From Pseudomonas azerbaijanoccidentalis (lineage in GTDB: Bacteria > Pseudomonadota > Gammaproteobacteria > Pseudomonadales > Pseudomonadaceae), in the NCBI RefSeq assembly GCF_019145495.1, contig NZ_JAHSTU010000008.1, forward strand, positions 278,718 to 342,717: DNA of 64,000 nucleotides, in the 5' to 3' direction. Shown piece after piece: positions 1-7,779 of the stretch. The position numbers and the translations under genes were made by a program. The notes under the pieces are model-generated. The model did no database searches. It was not told the origin of the DNA and saw only the letters and a program-made list of their open reading frames with translations. Position 1 is the stretch's first letter. Every line of letters begins with the position of its first letter.

Positions 1-546
1 GGCCGCCGTCCCCAATGCCTGCCGGCACAGCCGACGAAAATGTGAAACAGAGACGCCATAACGCCGGGCCAAAGTGCTCAACTTCTCACTGTGGGTGCCC
101 TGCTCCAGCAGAAAGCGCACAAGTCCATAGCTCTCGCAGTGACGCAGCTCGCTGGCAAAAGCCTGATAGGCCACGCCACCGACCATCGCCTGTCCGATGT
201 ACCAGCGCTCAAGCGTTTGGGGCGACTGCACGATGGAATAAGCCACCGGCAAAACGGCCCAGGAATTCCGGGCGGATCGCTGATCGAGCAGCGTTTCACC
301 CCTATCGATGAACACCTGCAACTTCACCAGAGGCGCTTGCGCAACCGACAGGGTTTGCACACTGCCGCTCACTTCGAAGGCACCGTTCATCGCAATCAAT
401 CCTTCCCACCCGCCCGGCAGATGGCAGCTCGTCGCACACTGAGGCGTGGTCAGATGCACGGGCGCTTCACCGACCCGCAGATGCAACACCCGCTCATTGA
501 AACGGGGATCAGGAAAACCTGCGGCGTGTATTGATTCGATGTGCAC
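1..546 (-). CDS. InvF-type AraC-family T3SS regulator (partial, C-terminus missing)
   Basis: This frame is open from a GTG at 546 (preceded by AAGGAGG) to the window edge, giving 182 codons with no stop. The last ~50 residues visible read ESYGLVRFLLEQ...YGVSVSHFRRLCRQALG, the start of an AraC-type helix-turn-helix domain. They closely resemble, from memory, the same part of Salmonella InvF (SESYWLVGYLLAQ...YGVSYTHFRRLCSRALG). InvF-type proteins activate effector and chaperone genes of SPI-1-like type III secretion systems. The rest of the gene, and probably a secretion cluster, would lie left of position 1. The call as an AraC regulator is firm; the InvF subgroup is inference from motif likeness. 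Confidence 0.8.
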   Translation of the reverse strand, partial: MHIESIHAAGFPDPRFNERVLHLRVGEAPVHLTTPQCATSCHLPGGWEGLIAMNGAFEVSGSVQTLSVAQAPLVKLQVFIDRGETLLDQRSARNSWAVLPVAYSIVQSPQTLERWYIGQAMVGGVAYQAFASELRHCESYGLVRFLLEQGTHSEKLSTLARRYGVSVSHFRRLCRQALGTAA

Positions 547-769
547 GCCAACCTCCTTTGCAGCCTGACGATAGGAGTCGGCAGGATGAAAGACATGGCG
601 CGTTGAATCCTGATGTAAAGCTGATGAACCCGGGATGGCATATGCCTTGCACCCCTTCAGGCATCAGCACGCAGACCAACGACGGAATGCGCGCAAGGAC
701 AATGGCGTCGTCACCCGGCCTTGCAGTCAAGGGGCCTGGGACGACGTTTTTTTTGAAGGTGCGAAATCG
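547..769. other. Divergent intergenic region between the InvF-like gene and nasS
   Basis: These 223 bases separate two divergently read genes and must hold both promoters. I see no convincing -35/-10 pair, repeat or terminator. Open frames crossing it lack the composition of neighbouring genes and are treated as chance. Confidence 0.4.
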
Positions 770-1981
770 ATGAACGAACCATCAGCCGGCCCACTGGCCT
801 GGGTCAACGGCAGCGATGCCCCGGAAAAGACCGAAATCAACCTCGGCTTCATGGCCCTGAGCGACTGCGCCTCGGTGGTGGTTGCCGCCACCCAGGGCTT
901 CGCCCAGCCCTACGGCCTGACCCTGAACCTCAAGCGCCAGTCGTCATGGGCCAACCTGCGGGACAAACTGGTCAGCGGTGAACTCGACGCCGCCCACAGC
1001 CTGTACGGTTTGATCTACGCCGTGCATCTGGGCATCGGTGGCGTGGCGGCGACAGATATGGCGGTGCTCATGGGCCTGAACCAGAACGGCCAGAGCATCA
1101 ACCTCTCCCATGGCTTGCAGGGGCTTGGCGTGACCGGTCCTGAAGCACTCCACCGGCACGTGCACCAAAGTCGCCCAAAACTGACGTTCGCCCAAACCTT
1201 CCCCACCGGTACCCATGCCATGTGGCTGTATTACTGGCTCGCCAGTCAGGGCATTCATCCGCTGCTGGATGTCGACAGTGTGGTGGTGCCGCCGCCGCAA
1301 ATGGTCGCCCACCTGCAAGCGGGGCGCATCGACGGCTTCTGCGTCGGCGAACCCTGGTCTGCCAGCGCGGTGCAACAGGATCTCGGTTTTACCCTGGCCA
1401 CCACCCAGACCATCTGGCCCGATCACCCGGAAAAAGTCCTCGGCTGCACCCGCGCTTTCGTCGAGCAATACCCCAATACCGCCCGGATACTGGTGATGGC
1501 GATTCTGGAAGCCAGCCGCTTTATCGAAGAAAGCGCCGAGAACCGGCGCAGTACCGCACAACTGCTCAGTGCGCCGCAGTACCTCGATGCACCGCTCGAA
1601 TGCATTGAGCCGCGCCTGCTGGGCGACTATGACGACGGCCTGGGCAATCGCTGGCAAGACCCCCACGCCCTGCGCTTCCATGGTGAAGGGGATGTGAACC
1701 TGCCGTACCTGTCCGATGGCATGTGGTTCATGACCCAGTTCCGACGCTGGGGCCTGTTGCGCGACGATCCGGATTACCTCGCCGTGGCCCGCCAGGTCCA
1801 GCAACTGGACGTTTACCGCGAGGCCGCCAGCGCCGTTGGCGTTGCCTCGCTGGGCAAAGAGATGCGCAGCAGCCAGTTGATCGACGGCAAGGTCTGGGAC
1901 GGTTCAGACCCCGCCGGTTATGCCCGCAGCTTTAAACTGCACGCCATGAGCGATAGCTCGCCCCGACTCGCCAGCCGCTGA
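770..1981 (+). CDS. nasS: NasS nitrate/nitrite-sensing regulator, NrtA-like
   Basis: This 403-residue protein belongs to the NrtA/CmpA family of periplasmic-binding-protein-like proteins but shows no signal peptide, as expected for the cytoplasmic sensor NasS. The fold begins at INLGFMALSDCASVVVA, near residue 24. In known systems NasS binds nitrate or nitrite and, when unliganded, sequesters the RNA-binding antiterminator NasT. NasT is encoded 15 bases downstream, and the target leader RNA lies just past it. I chose the ATG at 770 (GAAGG upstream) because the longer open frame adds 45 residues with no family counterpart. Confidence 0.9.
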   Translation: MNEPSAGPLAWVNGSDAPEKTEINLGFMALSDCASVVVAATQGFAQPYGLTLNLKRQSSWANLRDKLVSGELDAAHSLYGLIYAVHLGIGGVAATDMAVLMGLNQNGQSINLSHGLQGLGVTGPEALHRHVHQSRPKLTFAQTFPTGTHAMWLYYWLASQGIHPLLDVDSVVVPPPQMVAHLQAGRIDGFCVGEPWSASAVQQDLGFTLATTQTIWPDHPEKVLGCTRAFVEQYPNTARILVMAILEASRFIEESAENRRSTAQLLSAPQYLDAPLECIEPRLLGDYDDGLGNRWQDPHALRFHGEGDVNLPYLSDGMWFMTQFRRWGLLRDDPDYLAVARQVQQLDVYREAASAVGVASLGKEMRSSQLIDGKVWDGSDPAGYARSFKLHAMSDSSPRLASR

Positions 1982-1996
1982 CAGGAGACTGCGAAC

Positions 1997-2572
1997 ATGA
2001 TGCGTATCCTGCTGATCAACGACACCGCAAAAAAAGTCGGACGATTGAAAGCGGCTCTCACCGAGGCCGGCTTCGACGTGATCGACGAATCAGGGCTGAC
2101 CATCGACCTGCCCGAGCGCGTCGAAACAGTGCGTCCGGACGTGATTCTGATCGATACCGAGTCACCGAGCCGCGATGTCATGGAGCAAGTCGTCCTGGTC
2201 AGCCGCGACCAGCCACGGCCCATCGTCATGTTTACCGACGAACACGACCCCGGCGTGATGCGTCAGGCAATCAAGTCCGGGGTCAGCGCCTACATCGTCG
2301 AGGGCATTCACGCACAGCGGTTGCAGCCGATTCTGGATGTGGCCATGGCCCGCTTCGAGAGCGACCAGGCCCTGCGCGCGCAACTGCATGCCCGCGACCA
2401 GCAACTGGCCGAGCGCAAGCGCATCGAGCTGGCCAAAGGGCTGCTGATGAAGATGAAAGACTGCAACGAGGAAGAGGCCTACACGCTGATGCGCCGCCAG
2501 GCCATGAGCCGCCAGCAGAAGCTGATTCAGGTGGCGGAGCAGATTATTGCCATGAGTGAATTATTGGGTTGA
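1997..2572 (+). CDS. nasT: NasT ANTAR-domain antiterminator
   Basis: The protein has 191 residues, with a receiver-like domain (residues 1-120) and a C-terminal ANTAR RNA-binding domain (about 130-190, containing ERKRIELAKGLLMKMKDCNEEEAY). NasT binds paired hexaloop hairpins in the nas leader RNA and prevents termination once NasS releases it. Start ATG at 1997 follows AGGAG; an adjacent in-frame ATG at 2000 is also possible. It forms an operon with nasS. A matching leader RNA occurs about 140 bases downstream (2711-2796), which strengthens the assignment. Confidence 0.95.
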   Translation: MMRILLINDTAKKVGRLKAALTEAGFDVIDESGLTIDLPERVETVRPDVILIDTESPSRDVMEQVVLVSRDQPRPIVMFTDEHDPGVMRQAIKSGVSAYIVEGIHAQRLQPILDVAMARFESDQALRAQLHARDQQLAERKRIELAKGLLMKMKDCNEEEAYTLMRRQAMSRQQKLIQVAEQIIAMSELLG

Positions 2573-2576
2573 GCAT

Positions 2577-2655
2577 CAAAAGATCGCAGCCTTCGGCAGC
2601 TCCTACAGTTCGCATGCGTACACCCTGTAGGAGCTGCCGAAGGCTGCGATCTTTT
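2577..2655. repeat. REPIN, family A (GTAGGAGCTGCC type)
   Basis: Two inverted REP copies (arms about 2577-2608 and 2626-2655) can fold into one long hairpin. It lies directly after nasT and before the sigma-54 promoter of the transporter unit, so it may also end or stabilise the nasST transcript. Confidence 0.9.
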
Positions 2656-2680
2656 CCCCTGTGCCACAAAAATCGGCATG

Positions 2681-2696
2681 TGGCACAGATCTGGCT
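2681..2696 (+). promoter_or_regulatory. Sigma-54 (RpoN) promoter of the nitrate transporter unit
   Basis: TGGCAC-N5-TGGCT differs from the RpoN consensus TGGCAC-N5-TTGCW at one base, with the right -24/-12 spacing. The predicted start, near 2708, falls immediately before the first leader hairpin. The -24 box is the right arm of a perfect inverted repeat, GTGCCACA (2661-2668) and TGTGGCAC (2679-2686). Confidence 0.65.
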
Positions 2697-2710
2697 AAGT
2701 AATCGCTACA

Positions 2711-2751
2711 GGTAACCAACGGCGGTTGCCCAATCTACGACAAAGACGTCG
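2711..2751 (+). ncRNA. ANTAR-target leader RNA: two hexaloop hairpins
   Basis: Hairpin P1 has a 7-bp stem, GGTAACC (2711-2717) with GGTTGCC (2724-2730), around loop AACGGC. Hairpin P2 has a 4-bp stem, CGAC (2738-2741) with GTCG (2748-2751), around loop AAAGAC. Both six-base loops carry A at position 1 and G at position 4, the signature of ANTAR-bound RNA. The 3' side of P2 overlaps the 5' arm of the terminator at 2747-2796, so NasT holding P2 closed would block termination. Confidence 0.85.
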
Positions 2752-2796
2752 CTCACCTCATTTGCCCCAAGGCGAATCAGGTGGCGGCGTTTTTTT
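2747..2796 (+). terminator. Regulated intrinsic terminator (attenuator) upstream of nasA
   Basis: The 5' arm at 2747-2758 pairs with the 3' arm at 2779-2789 over about 11 bp with one bulged T, followed by seven T residues. It lies 45 bases before the transporter start, and its 5' arm competes with hairpin P2. This is the architecture expected for NasT antitermination. Confidence 0.88.
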
Positions 2797-2840
2797 GTTT
2801 TGGCTCCCGTTCGAGACTTCTACTCAGTTTGAGGTGCGCG

Positions 2841-4052
2841 ATGAATTCAAGCTTCTGGAAATCCGGCCATACCCCGACCCTGTTCGCAGCCTTTCTCTAC
2901 TTCGACCTGAGTTTCATGGTCTGGTACCTGCTCGGCCCGTTGGCCGTGCAGATCGCCGGGGACTTGCACCTGACCACCCAACAGCGCGGTCTTGTCGTGG
3001 CCACGCCGATCCTGGCCGGCGCGGTGCTGCGCTTTGTGATGGGCATGCTCGCTGATCGACTGTCGCCGAAAACCGCGGGCCTGATAGGCCAGGTCATTGT
3101 GATCTGCGCCCTGTTCGGGGCGTGGAAACTCGGCATCCACACCTATGAGCAAGCGTTGCTGCTGGGGCTGTTCCTCGGCATGGCGGGCGCATCATTTGCC
3201 GTGGCCCTGCCTCTGGCGTCGCAGTGGTATCCGCCGCAGCACCAAGGCAAAGCGATGGGCATTGCCGGTGCGGGCAACTCGGGCACCGTGCTGGCCGCAC
3301 TGATTGCGCCGGTATTGGCCGCCGCGTTTGGCTGGAGCAACGTATTCGGCTTCGCCCTGATTCCGTTGATCCTGACCCTGATCGTATTCGCCTGGCTGGC
3401 CAAGAATGCCCCTGAACGGCCAAAAGCCAAGTCGGTGGCCGACTATTTCAAGGCGCTGGGTGACCGTGACAGTTGGTGGTTCATGTTTTTCTACAGTGTG
3501 ACCTTCGGCGGCTTCATCGGCCTTGCCAGCGCCCTGCCCGGCTACTTTAACGACCAATACGGCCTGAGCCCGGTAACCGCCGGTTACTACACCGCCGCCT
3601 GTGTCTTCGGTGGCAGCCTGATGCGTCCCCTGGGCGGCGCCCTGGCGGATCGCTTCGGCGGCATCCGCACCTTGCTCGGCATGTACACCGTGGCGGCAAT
3701 CTGCATCGCGGCGGTCGGTTTCAACCTGCCGAGTTCCTACGCGGCACTGGCGCTGTTCGTTTGCACCATGCTCGGTTTAGGCGCAGGTAACGGTGCGGTT
3801 TTCCAGTTGGTCCCGCAGCGTTTTCGCCGCGAGATCGGCGTGATGACCGGCCTGATCGGCATGGCTGGCGGCATCGGTGGCTTTGCCCTGGCAGCAGGCA
3901 TGGGTGCAATCAAGCAAAGCACCGGCAGCTACCAATTGGCCCTGTGGTTGTTCGCCAGCCTCGCGGTTCTCGCCTGGTTCGGTCTGCACGGTGTAAAACG
4001 CCGCTGGAGAACCACTTGGGGTTCGGCTGCCGTGACCGCTGCACGGGTTTGA
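2841..4052 (+). CDS. nasA: NarK/NasA-type nitrate/nitrite MFS transporter
   Basis: This 403-residue polytopic protein has the nitrate-nitrite porter pattern: an N-terminal FFxxDL-like stretch (FLYFDLSFMVWYLLGPL), the G-rich signature GMAGASFAVALPLASQWYPP in helix 5, and GLGAGNGAVFQLVPQRF in the C-terminal half. It would import nitrate at the inner membrane for assimilation. I chose the ATG at 2841 (GAGG upstream); an earlier in-frame start would lie inside the leader terminator. The leader RNA and RpoN promoter imply control by nitrate through NasST and by nitrogen limitation. Confidence 0.92.
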   Translation: MNSSFWKSGHTPTLFAAFLYFDLSFMVWYLLGPLAVQIAGDLHLTTQQRGLVVATPILAGAVLRFVMGMLADRLSPKTAGLIGQVIVICALFGAWKLGIHTYEQALLLGLFLGMAGASFAVALPLASQWYPPQHQGKAMGIAGAGNSGTVLAALIAPVLAAAFGWSNVFGFALIPLILTLIVFAWLAKNAPERPKAKSVADYFKALGDRDSWWFMFFYSVTFGGFIGLASALPGYFNDQYGLSPVTAGYYTAACVFGGSLMRPLGGALADRFGGIRTLLGMYTVAAICIAAVGFNLPSSYAALALFVCTMLGLGAGNGAVFQLVPQRFRREIGVMTGLIGMAGGIGGFALAAGMGAIKQSTGSYQLALWLFASLAVLAWFGLHGVKRRWRTTWGSAAVTAARV

Positions 4053-4059
4053 GGTCCTG

Positions 4060-5730
4060 ATGAGCCTGCAATTGAGTTTCGCCGAGGCCAGCGCCACAGG
4101 CCCGCGCGAAGAAAACCAGGATGCCCTGCGCCTGGTGACTCCTGCCCCGCCATTGGCGGCCAGCAAGGGCTACCTGTTCGCCATCGCCGACGGCGTCAGC
4201 CAGTGCGCCGATGGTGGCCTGGCCGCCCGTTCGACTTTGCAGGCTCTGGCACTGGATTACTACGCGACGCCGGAAACCTGGGGTGTCGCCCAAGCCCTTG
4301 ATCGCCTGCTGCTGGCGCAGAACCGCTGGTTGCAGGCCAACGGTGGCGGGCAACCGCTTTTGACCACTGTGAGCGCTCTGGTGCTGCGAGGCAGGCGGTT
4401 TACCCTGGCCCATGTCGGCGACTGCCGAGTATATCGCTGGCACGCCGATCAATTGCAGCGCGTCAGCGAAGATCACGTCTGGGATCAACCGGGCATGCAA
4501 CATGTGCTCAAGCGGGCGTTGGGACTGGATCAACACCTGGTGCTGGACTTTCTTGACGGTGAACTGCGCCTGGACGAAAGCTTCGTGCTGGTTAGCGACG
4601 GGATCTGGGCCGTATTGGGCGACACCGCCATTGCCGCGATCCTGCGCGATCAACCGAATCTCGATAGCGCCGCGCAGACGCTGGTCAGCGCCGCGCACCT
4701 GGCCGGCAGCCAGGACAACGCCAGCGCTCTACTGGTGCGGGTCGATGCCCTCGGCGAAACCAATATTGGCGATGCCTTGATTCATCTGCAGCAATGGCCA
4801 CTGCCGCCAGCACTGAAACCCGGGCAAGATTTCGAGGGCTGGCAGGTAGAAGGCATACTCGCCCAGAGCCAGCAATCGCTGCTCTATCGGGTGCGTGACA
4901 ACCAGCAACAACCCTGGCTGCTGAAAACCCTGCCCGGTCGTTTGCAAGACGATCCTCAGGCCGGTCAAGCCTTGCTGTCGGAAGAATGGTTTCTCAAGCG
5001 CGTGGCCGGGCGGCATTTTCCGGAAGTGCATGCCGTCGGTCAGCGTCAGCATTTGTACTACGTGATGCGCGAATATTCGGGCTCAACCCTGGCGCAACTG
5101 CATGAACAGGTCGGGCCGCTGCCGCTGGCGCAATGGCAAGACCTCGCCGAACGCTTGCTTCGCGCGGTCGGCTTGCTGCATCGACGGCAGATCCTCCATC
5201 GAGACATCAAACCGGAGAACCTGCTATTGGGGGATGACGGTGAATTGCGCTTGCTGGATTTCGGTCTCGCCTACTGCCCCGGCCTGTCTGAAGACCAGCC
5301 GTGCGCCCTGCCTGGCACTCCGAGCTTCATTGCTCCAGAAGCGTTTCGCGGCGAGGTGCCGACGTCACAACAGGATCTCTATGCAGTTGGCGTGACCTTG
5401 TATTACCTGCTGACCGGGCACTTCCCCTACGGCGAAATCGAAGCGTTCCAACGCCCGCGTTTCGGCGTGCCGGTCAGCGCCAGCCGCTATCGCCCCGATC
5501 TGCCGGAGTGGCTGACGCAAAGCCTGCAACGCGCCGTTGCGGCCGATCCGCAAAAGCGCTTTGAAACGGCAGAAGAATGGCTGCTGCTGATGGAACAGGG
5601 CGAGCGACACAGTTTGAACGTGCGGCCACGACCGTTGCTGGAGCGTGAGCCGTTGAAGGTATGGAGGACGTTGGCGCTGCTGTCATTGATGGCGAATCTG
5701 GCGCTGCTGTTTGCAGTATTTCATGGCTGA
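4060..5730 (+). CDS. PP2C phosphatase - Ser/Thr kinase fusion with C-terminal TM anchor
   Basis: The 556-residue protein joins a PP2C-like phosphatase (about 1-225; DG...C/GGLAA, VGDCRVYR, SDGIW, DNASALLV) to a protein kinase (about 255-530) with catalytic loop HRDIKPEN near residue 380 and DFG near 400. A hydrophobic C-terminal helix (LLSLMANLALLFAVF) suggests membrane anchoring. It starts 7 bases after nasA and is co-transcribed. PAO1 carries a similar protein (PA1782, from memory) beside its nasA. The substrate is unknown. A role in nitrogen control is inferred only from position. Confidence 0.88.
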   Translation: MSLQLSFAEASATGPREENQDALRLVTPAPPLAASKGYLFAIADGVSQCADGGLAARSTLQALALDYYATPETWGVAQALDRLLLAQNRWLQANGGGQPLLTTVSALVLRGRRFTLAHVGDCRVYRWHADQLQRVSEDHVWDQPGMQHVLKRALGLDQHLVLDFLDGELRLDESFVLVSDGIWAVLGDTAIAAILRDQPNLDSAAQTLVSAAHLAGSQDNASALLVRVDALGETNIGDALIHLQQWPLPPALKPGQDFEGWQVEGILAQSQQSLLYRVRDNQQQPWLLKTLPGRLQDDPQAGQALLSEEWFLKRVAGRHFPEVHAVGQRQHLYYVMREYSGSTLAQLHEQVGPLPLAQWQDLAERLLRAVGLLHRRQILHRDIKPENLLLGDDGELRLLDFGLAYCPGLSEDQPCALPGTPSFIAPEAFRGEVPTSQQDLYAVGVTLYYLLTGHFPYGEIEAFQRPRFGVPVSASRYRPDLPEWLTQSLQRAVAADPQKRFETAEEWLLLMEQGERHSLNVRPRPLLEREPLKVWRTLALLSLMANLALLFAVFHG

Positions 5731-5755
5731 TGTCATTCCAAATGAGGAAAACACG

Positions 5756-6523
5756 ATGAGCGCAAAAGTCTGGCTGGTAGGCGCAGGGCCCGGTGATCCG
5801 GAATTGCTGACCCTCAAGGCCGTCAGGGCATTGAACGAGGCCGACGTGGTGCTGATCGATGATTTGGTGAATACCGCCGTCCTCGAACATTGCCACAACG
5901 CGCGCGTCATTCCCGTGGGCAAACGTGGCGGCTGCCGCTCGACGCCGCAAGCGTTCATTCATCGCCTGATGCTGCGTTATGCGCGTCAGGGTAAATGCGT
6001 GGCGCGCCTCAAGGGTGGCGACCCGTGCATCTTCGGTCGTGGCGGTGAAGAGGCGCAGTGGCTGCGCGAGCGCGGTGTTGAAGTCGAGCTGGTCAATGGC
6101 ATCACGGCCGGGCTGGCCGGTGCAACGCAATGCGATATACCGCTGACGCTACGGGGTGTGGCGCGCGGCGTGACATTGGTCACAGCGCACACTCAGGACG
6201 GCAGCAGCCTGAATTGGCAGGCACTGGCTCAGGGCGGTACGACCCTGGTGATTTACATGGGCGTAGCCAAACTCAGTGAAATCCGTGAGCAACTGCTGGC
6301 AGGCGGGATGGCGGCGGATATGCCAGTGGTGATGATCGAAAACGCTTCACTGCCGCATCAGCGCGAATGCCGAAGCGATCTGACCGCAATGGAAAAAGAT
6401 GCCCATGACTTCGAGCTGAAAAGCCCGGCCATTTTGGTCATTGGCGCGGTTGCGGCCTGCGAAGTAGATCAGAAGATCGCAGCCTTCGGCAGCTCCTACA
6501 GGTTGCAAGCGGTATCTGTGTAG
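5756..6523 (+). CDS. cobA: Uroporphyrinogen-III C-methyltransferase
   Basis: The 255-residue SAM-dependent methyltransferase makes precorrin-2 for siroheme, the cofactor of assimilatory nitrite and sulfite reductases. Visible motifs are VGAGPGDPELLTLKA near the N-terminus, ARLKGGDPCIFGRGGEE around residue 85, and GITAGLAGA. ATG at 5756 follows GAGG; the frame opens earlier inside the kinase gene. The gene fits the nitrate cluster because siroheme is needed for NirB. The last ~13 codons lie inside a REP element, so the tail KIAAFGSSYRLQAVSV is repeat-encoded and not part of the family. Confidence 0.93.
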   Translation: MSAKVWLVGAGPGDPELLTLKAVRALNEADVVLIDDLVNTAVLEHCHNARVIPVGKRGGCRSTPQAFIHRLMLRYARQGKCVARLKGGDPCIFGRGGEEAQWLRERGVEVELVNGITAGLAGATQCDIPLTLRGVARGVTLVTAHTQDGSSLNWQALAQGGTTLVIYMGVAKLSEIREQLLAGGMAADMPVVMIENASLPHQRECRSDLTAMEKDAHDFELKSPAILVIGAVAACEVDQKIAAFGSSYRLQAVSV

Positions 6524-6547
6524 GCTTCTGCAGGCTGCGATCTTTCG
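6472..6547. repeat. REPIN, family A, overlapping the cobA 3' end
   Basis: The left arm (about 6472-6502) is read through as coding sequence of cobA; the degenerate right arm is 6519-6547. The stop codon of cobA falls between the arms. Confidence 0.85.
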
Positions 6548-6593
6548 ATATCACCGCATAAAACCACGCTGGAACACCAAATCGCAGACAAAG

Positions 6594-6619
6594 AAAAGCC
6601 CGGCCTAAGCCGGGCTTTT
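6594..6619. terminator. Bidirectional intrinsic terminator between cobA and oprF
   Basis: A perfect 11-bp stem (AAAAGCCCGGC / GCCGGGCTTTT) has a 4-base loop CTAA and A/T runs on both sides. It serves the convergent cobA and oprF transcripts. Confidence 0.95.
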
Positions 6620-6637
6620 CTCAGAGCGGCGAGCTAA

Positions 6638-7672
6638 TTACTTAGCTTGAGCTTCAACCTGCGCTTCTACGCGACGGTTTACAGCGCGGCCAGCGTCAGT
6701 TTTGTTGTCAGCAACTGGGCGGGATTCGCCGTAGCCAACAGACTGAACGCGGGACGATTCAACACCGTACTGGTTGGTCAGAACTTGCTTAACGGCGTTT
6801 GCACGACGCTCGGACAGTTTCTGGTTGTAAGCGTCAGGACCGACGGAGTCAGTGTGACCTTCAACAGTAGTGGTGGTGGATGGGTACTGCTTCATGAAGT
6901 CAGCCAGGTTCTTGATGTCGCCGTAGCTGTTTGGCTTGACTACCGACTTGTCGAAGTCGAATTTCACGTCCAGCTCAACACGTACAACTTCAGCAACTGC
7001 TGGGCAGCCATCAGCGTCAACAGTTACGTTGGCTGGGGTGTCCGGGCACTTGTCAACGTTGTCGCAAACGCCATCGTTGTCGCTGTCGGAGCAAACTTCA
7101 GCTGGTGCTGGAACTGGAGCAGCAGCAGGCTTGGAGCCGCCACCGAAGTTCACACCGATACCGACGCTAGGAGCCCACTCGGTGTTGCCCTGGTCGATGT
7201 TGTACTGAGCTTCAACGCCGGCACGAGCGTAGAAGTTGTCGGTGAAGTACAGCTTGGCGCCGCCACCAACGTTGGCGAAGGTGGAACGGTCACGACCGTT
7301 CGAACCGTTCTGGTCGATGCTCTGGTCGGAGAAACCGGCCGAGACGTAAGGACGCAGCATGTCGCCTGGGTTGTTGAAGTGGTACAGAGCGTCCAGAGCG
7401 GTGTTGGCGCCCTTGATGTTCTGGCCGGAATCGGAACGTACGTTGTGCACTTCGTCGTAACCCAGACGCAGTTCAACGTCGTCGGTTACGAAGTAACCAA
7501 CCGAAGCACCGAACAGGTTGCCGTCGTTTTTGAAGTTACGAGTGCTGTCAAAGTACTCTTTCTTTGCGAAGCCTTCGATTTCAACTGCGCCTTGGCCCTG
7601 TGCCAGAGCGCCGAACGAAGTGGCGGCAATAAGAGAACCAATGGCCAAGCCCAAGGTGTTTTTCAGTTTCAT
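6638..7672 (-). CDS. oprF: Major outer membrane porin OprF
   Basis: The 344-residue OmpA-family protein begins with a signal peptide ending near ALA-Q (residue 24). An N-terminal 8-stranded barrel follows, then a Pro/Ala hinge, a thrombospondin-3-like acidic segment (DSDNDGVCDNVDKCPD, about residue 193), and a C-terminal peptidoglycan-binding OmpA domain (VEGHTDSVG, ERRANAV). It is a slow general porin and a structural link between outer membrane and peptidoglycan. It sits directly downstream of sigX, whose product is known to drive part of oprF transcription. Confidence 0.98.
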   Translation of the reverse strand: MKLKNTLGLAIGSLIAATSFGALAQGQGAVEIEGFAKKEYFDSTRNFKNDGNLFGASVGYFVTDDVELRLGYDEVHNVRSDSGQNIKGANTALDALYHFNNPGDMLRPYVSAGFSDQSIDQNGSNGRDRSTFANVGGGAKLYFTDNFYARAGVEAQYNIDQGNTEWAPSVGIGVNFGGGSKPAAAPVPAPAEVCSDSDNDGVCDNVDKCPDTPANVTVDADGCPAVAEVVRVELDVKFDFDKSVVKPNSYGDIKNLADFMKQYPSTTTTVEGHTDSVGPDAYNQKLSERRANAVKQVLTNQYGVESSRVQSVGYGESRPVADNKTDAGRAVNRRVEAQVEAQAK

Positions 7673-7779
7673 CCGTTAAATCCCCATCTGGTGATTGTGA
7701 AGCAGTCCCGCAAACCGGGGGACAACTCGGCGGCAAGTCTATCAGAACTTGCCTACACGTAAGAGATATTTGCGCCGAA
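7673..7779 (-). promoter_or_regulatory. sigX-oprF intergenic region (oprF promoter region)
   Basis: This 107-base spacer separates sigX from oprF on the same strand. In P. aeruginosa the corresponding interval holds sigma-70 and SigX promoters. I cannot pick the exact boxes by eye. A short CCCG/CGGG hairpin lies near 7706-7722 without a T run. Confidence 0.5.

Noticed and set aside
15..534. Plus-strand open frames at the left edge
   Set aside because: They are antisense to the InvF-like frame, which has a strong ribosome site and an AraC helix-turn-helix.
2577..2655. REPIN after nasT considered as part of the nas leader
   Set aside because: The predicted transcription start (about 2708) is downstream, and identical elements occur at many unrelated loci.
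6647..7762. 371-codon plus-strand open frame opposite oprF
   Set aside because: It is a shadow of oprF, whose signal peptide, barrel and OmpA domain are clear on the minus strand.
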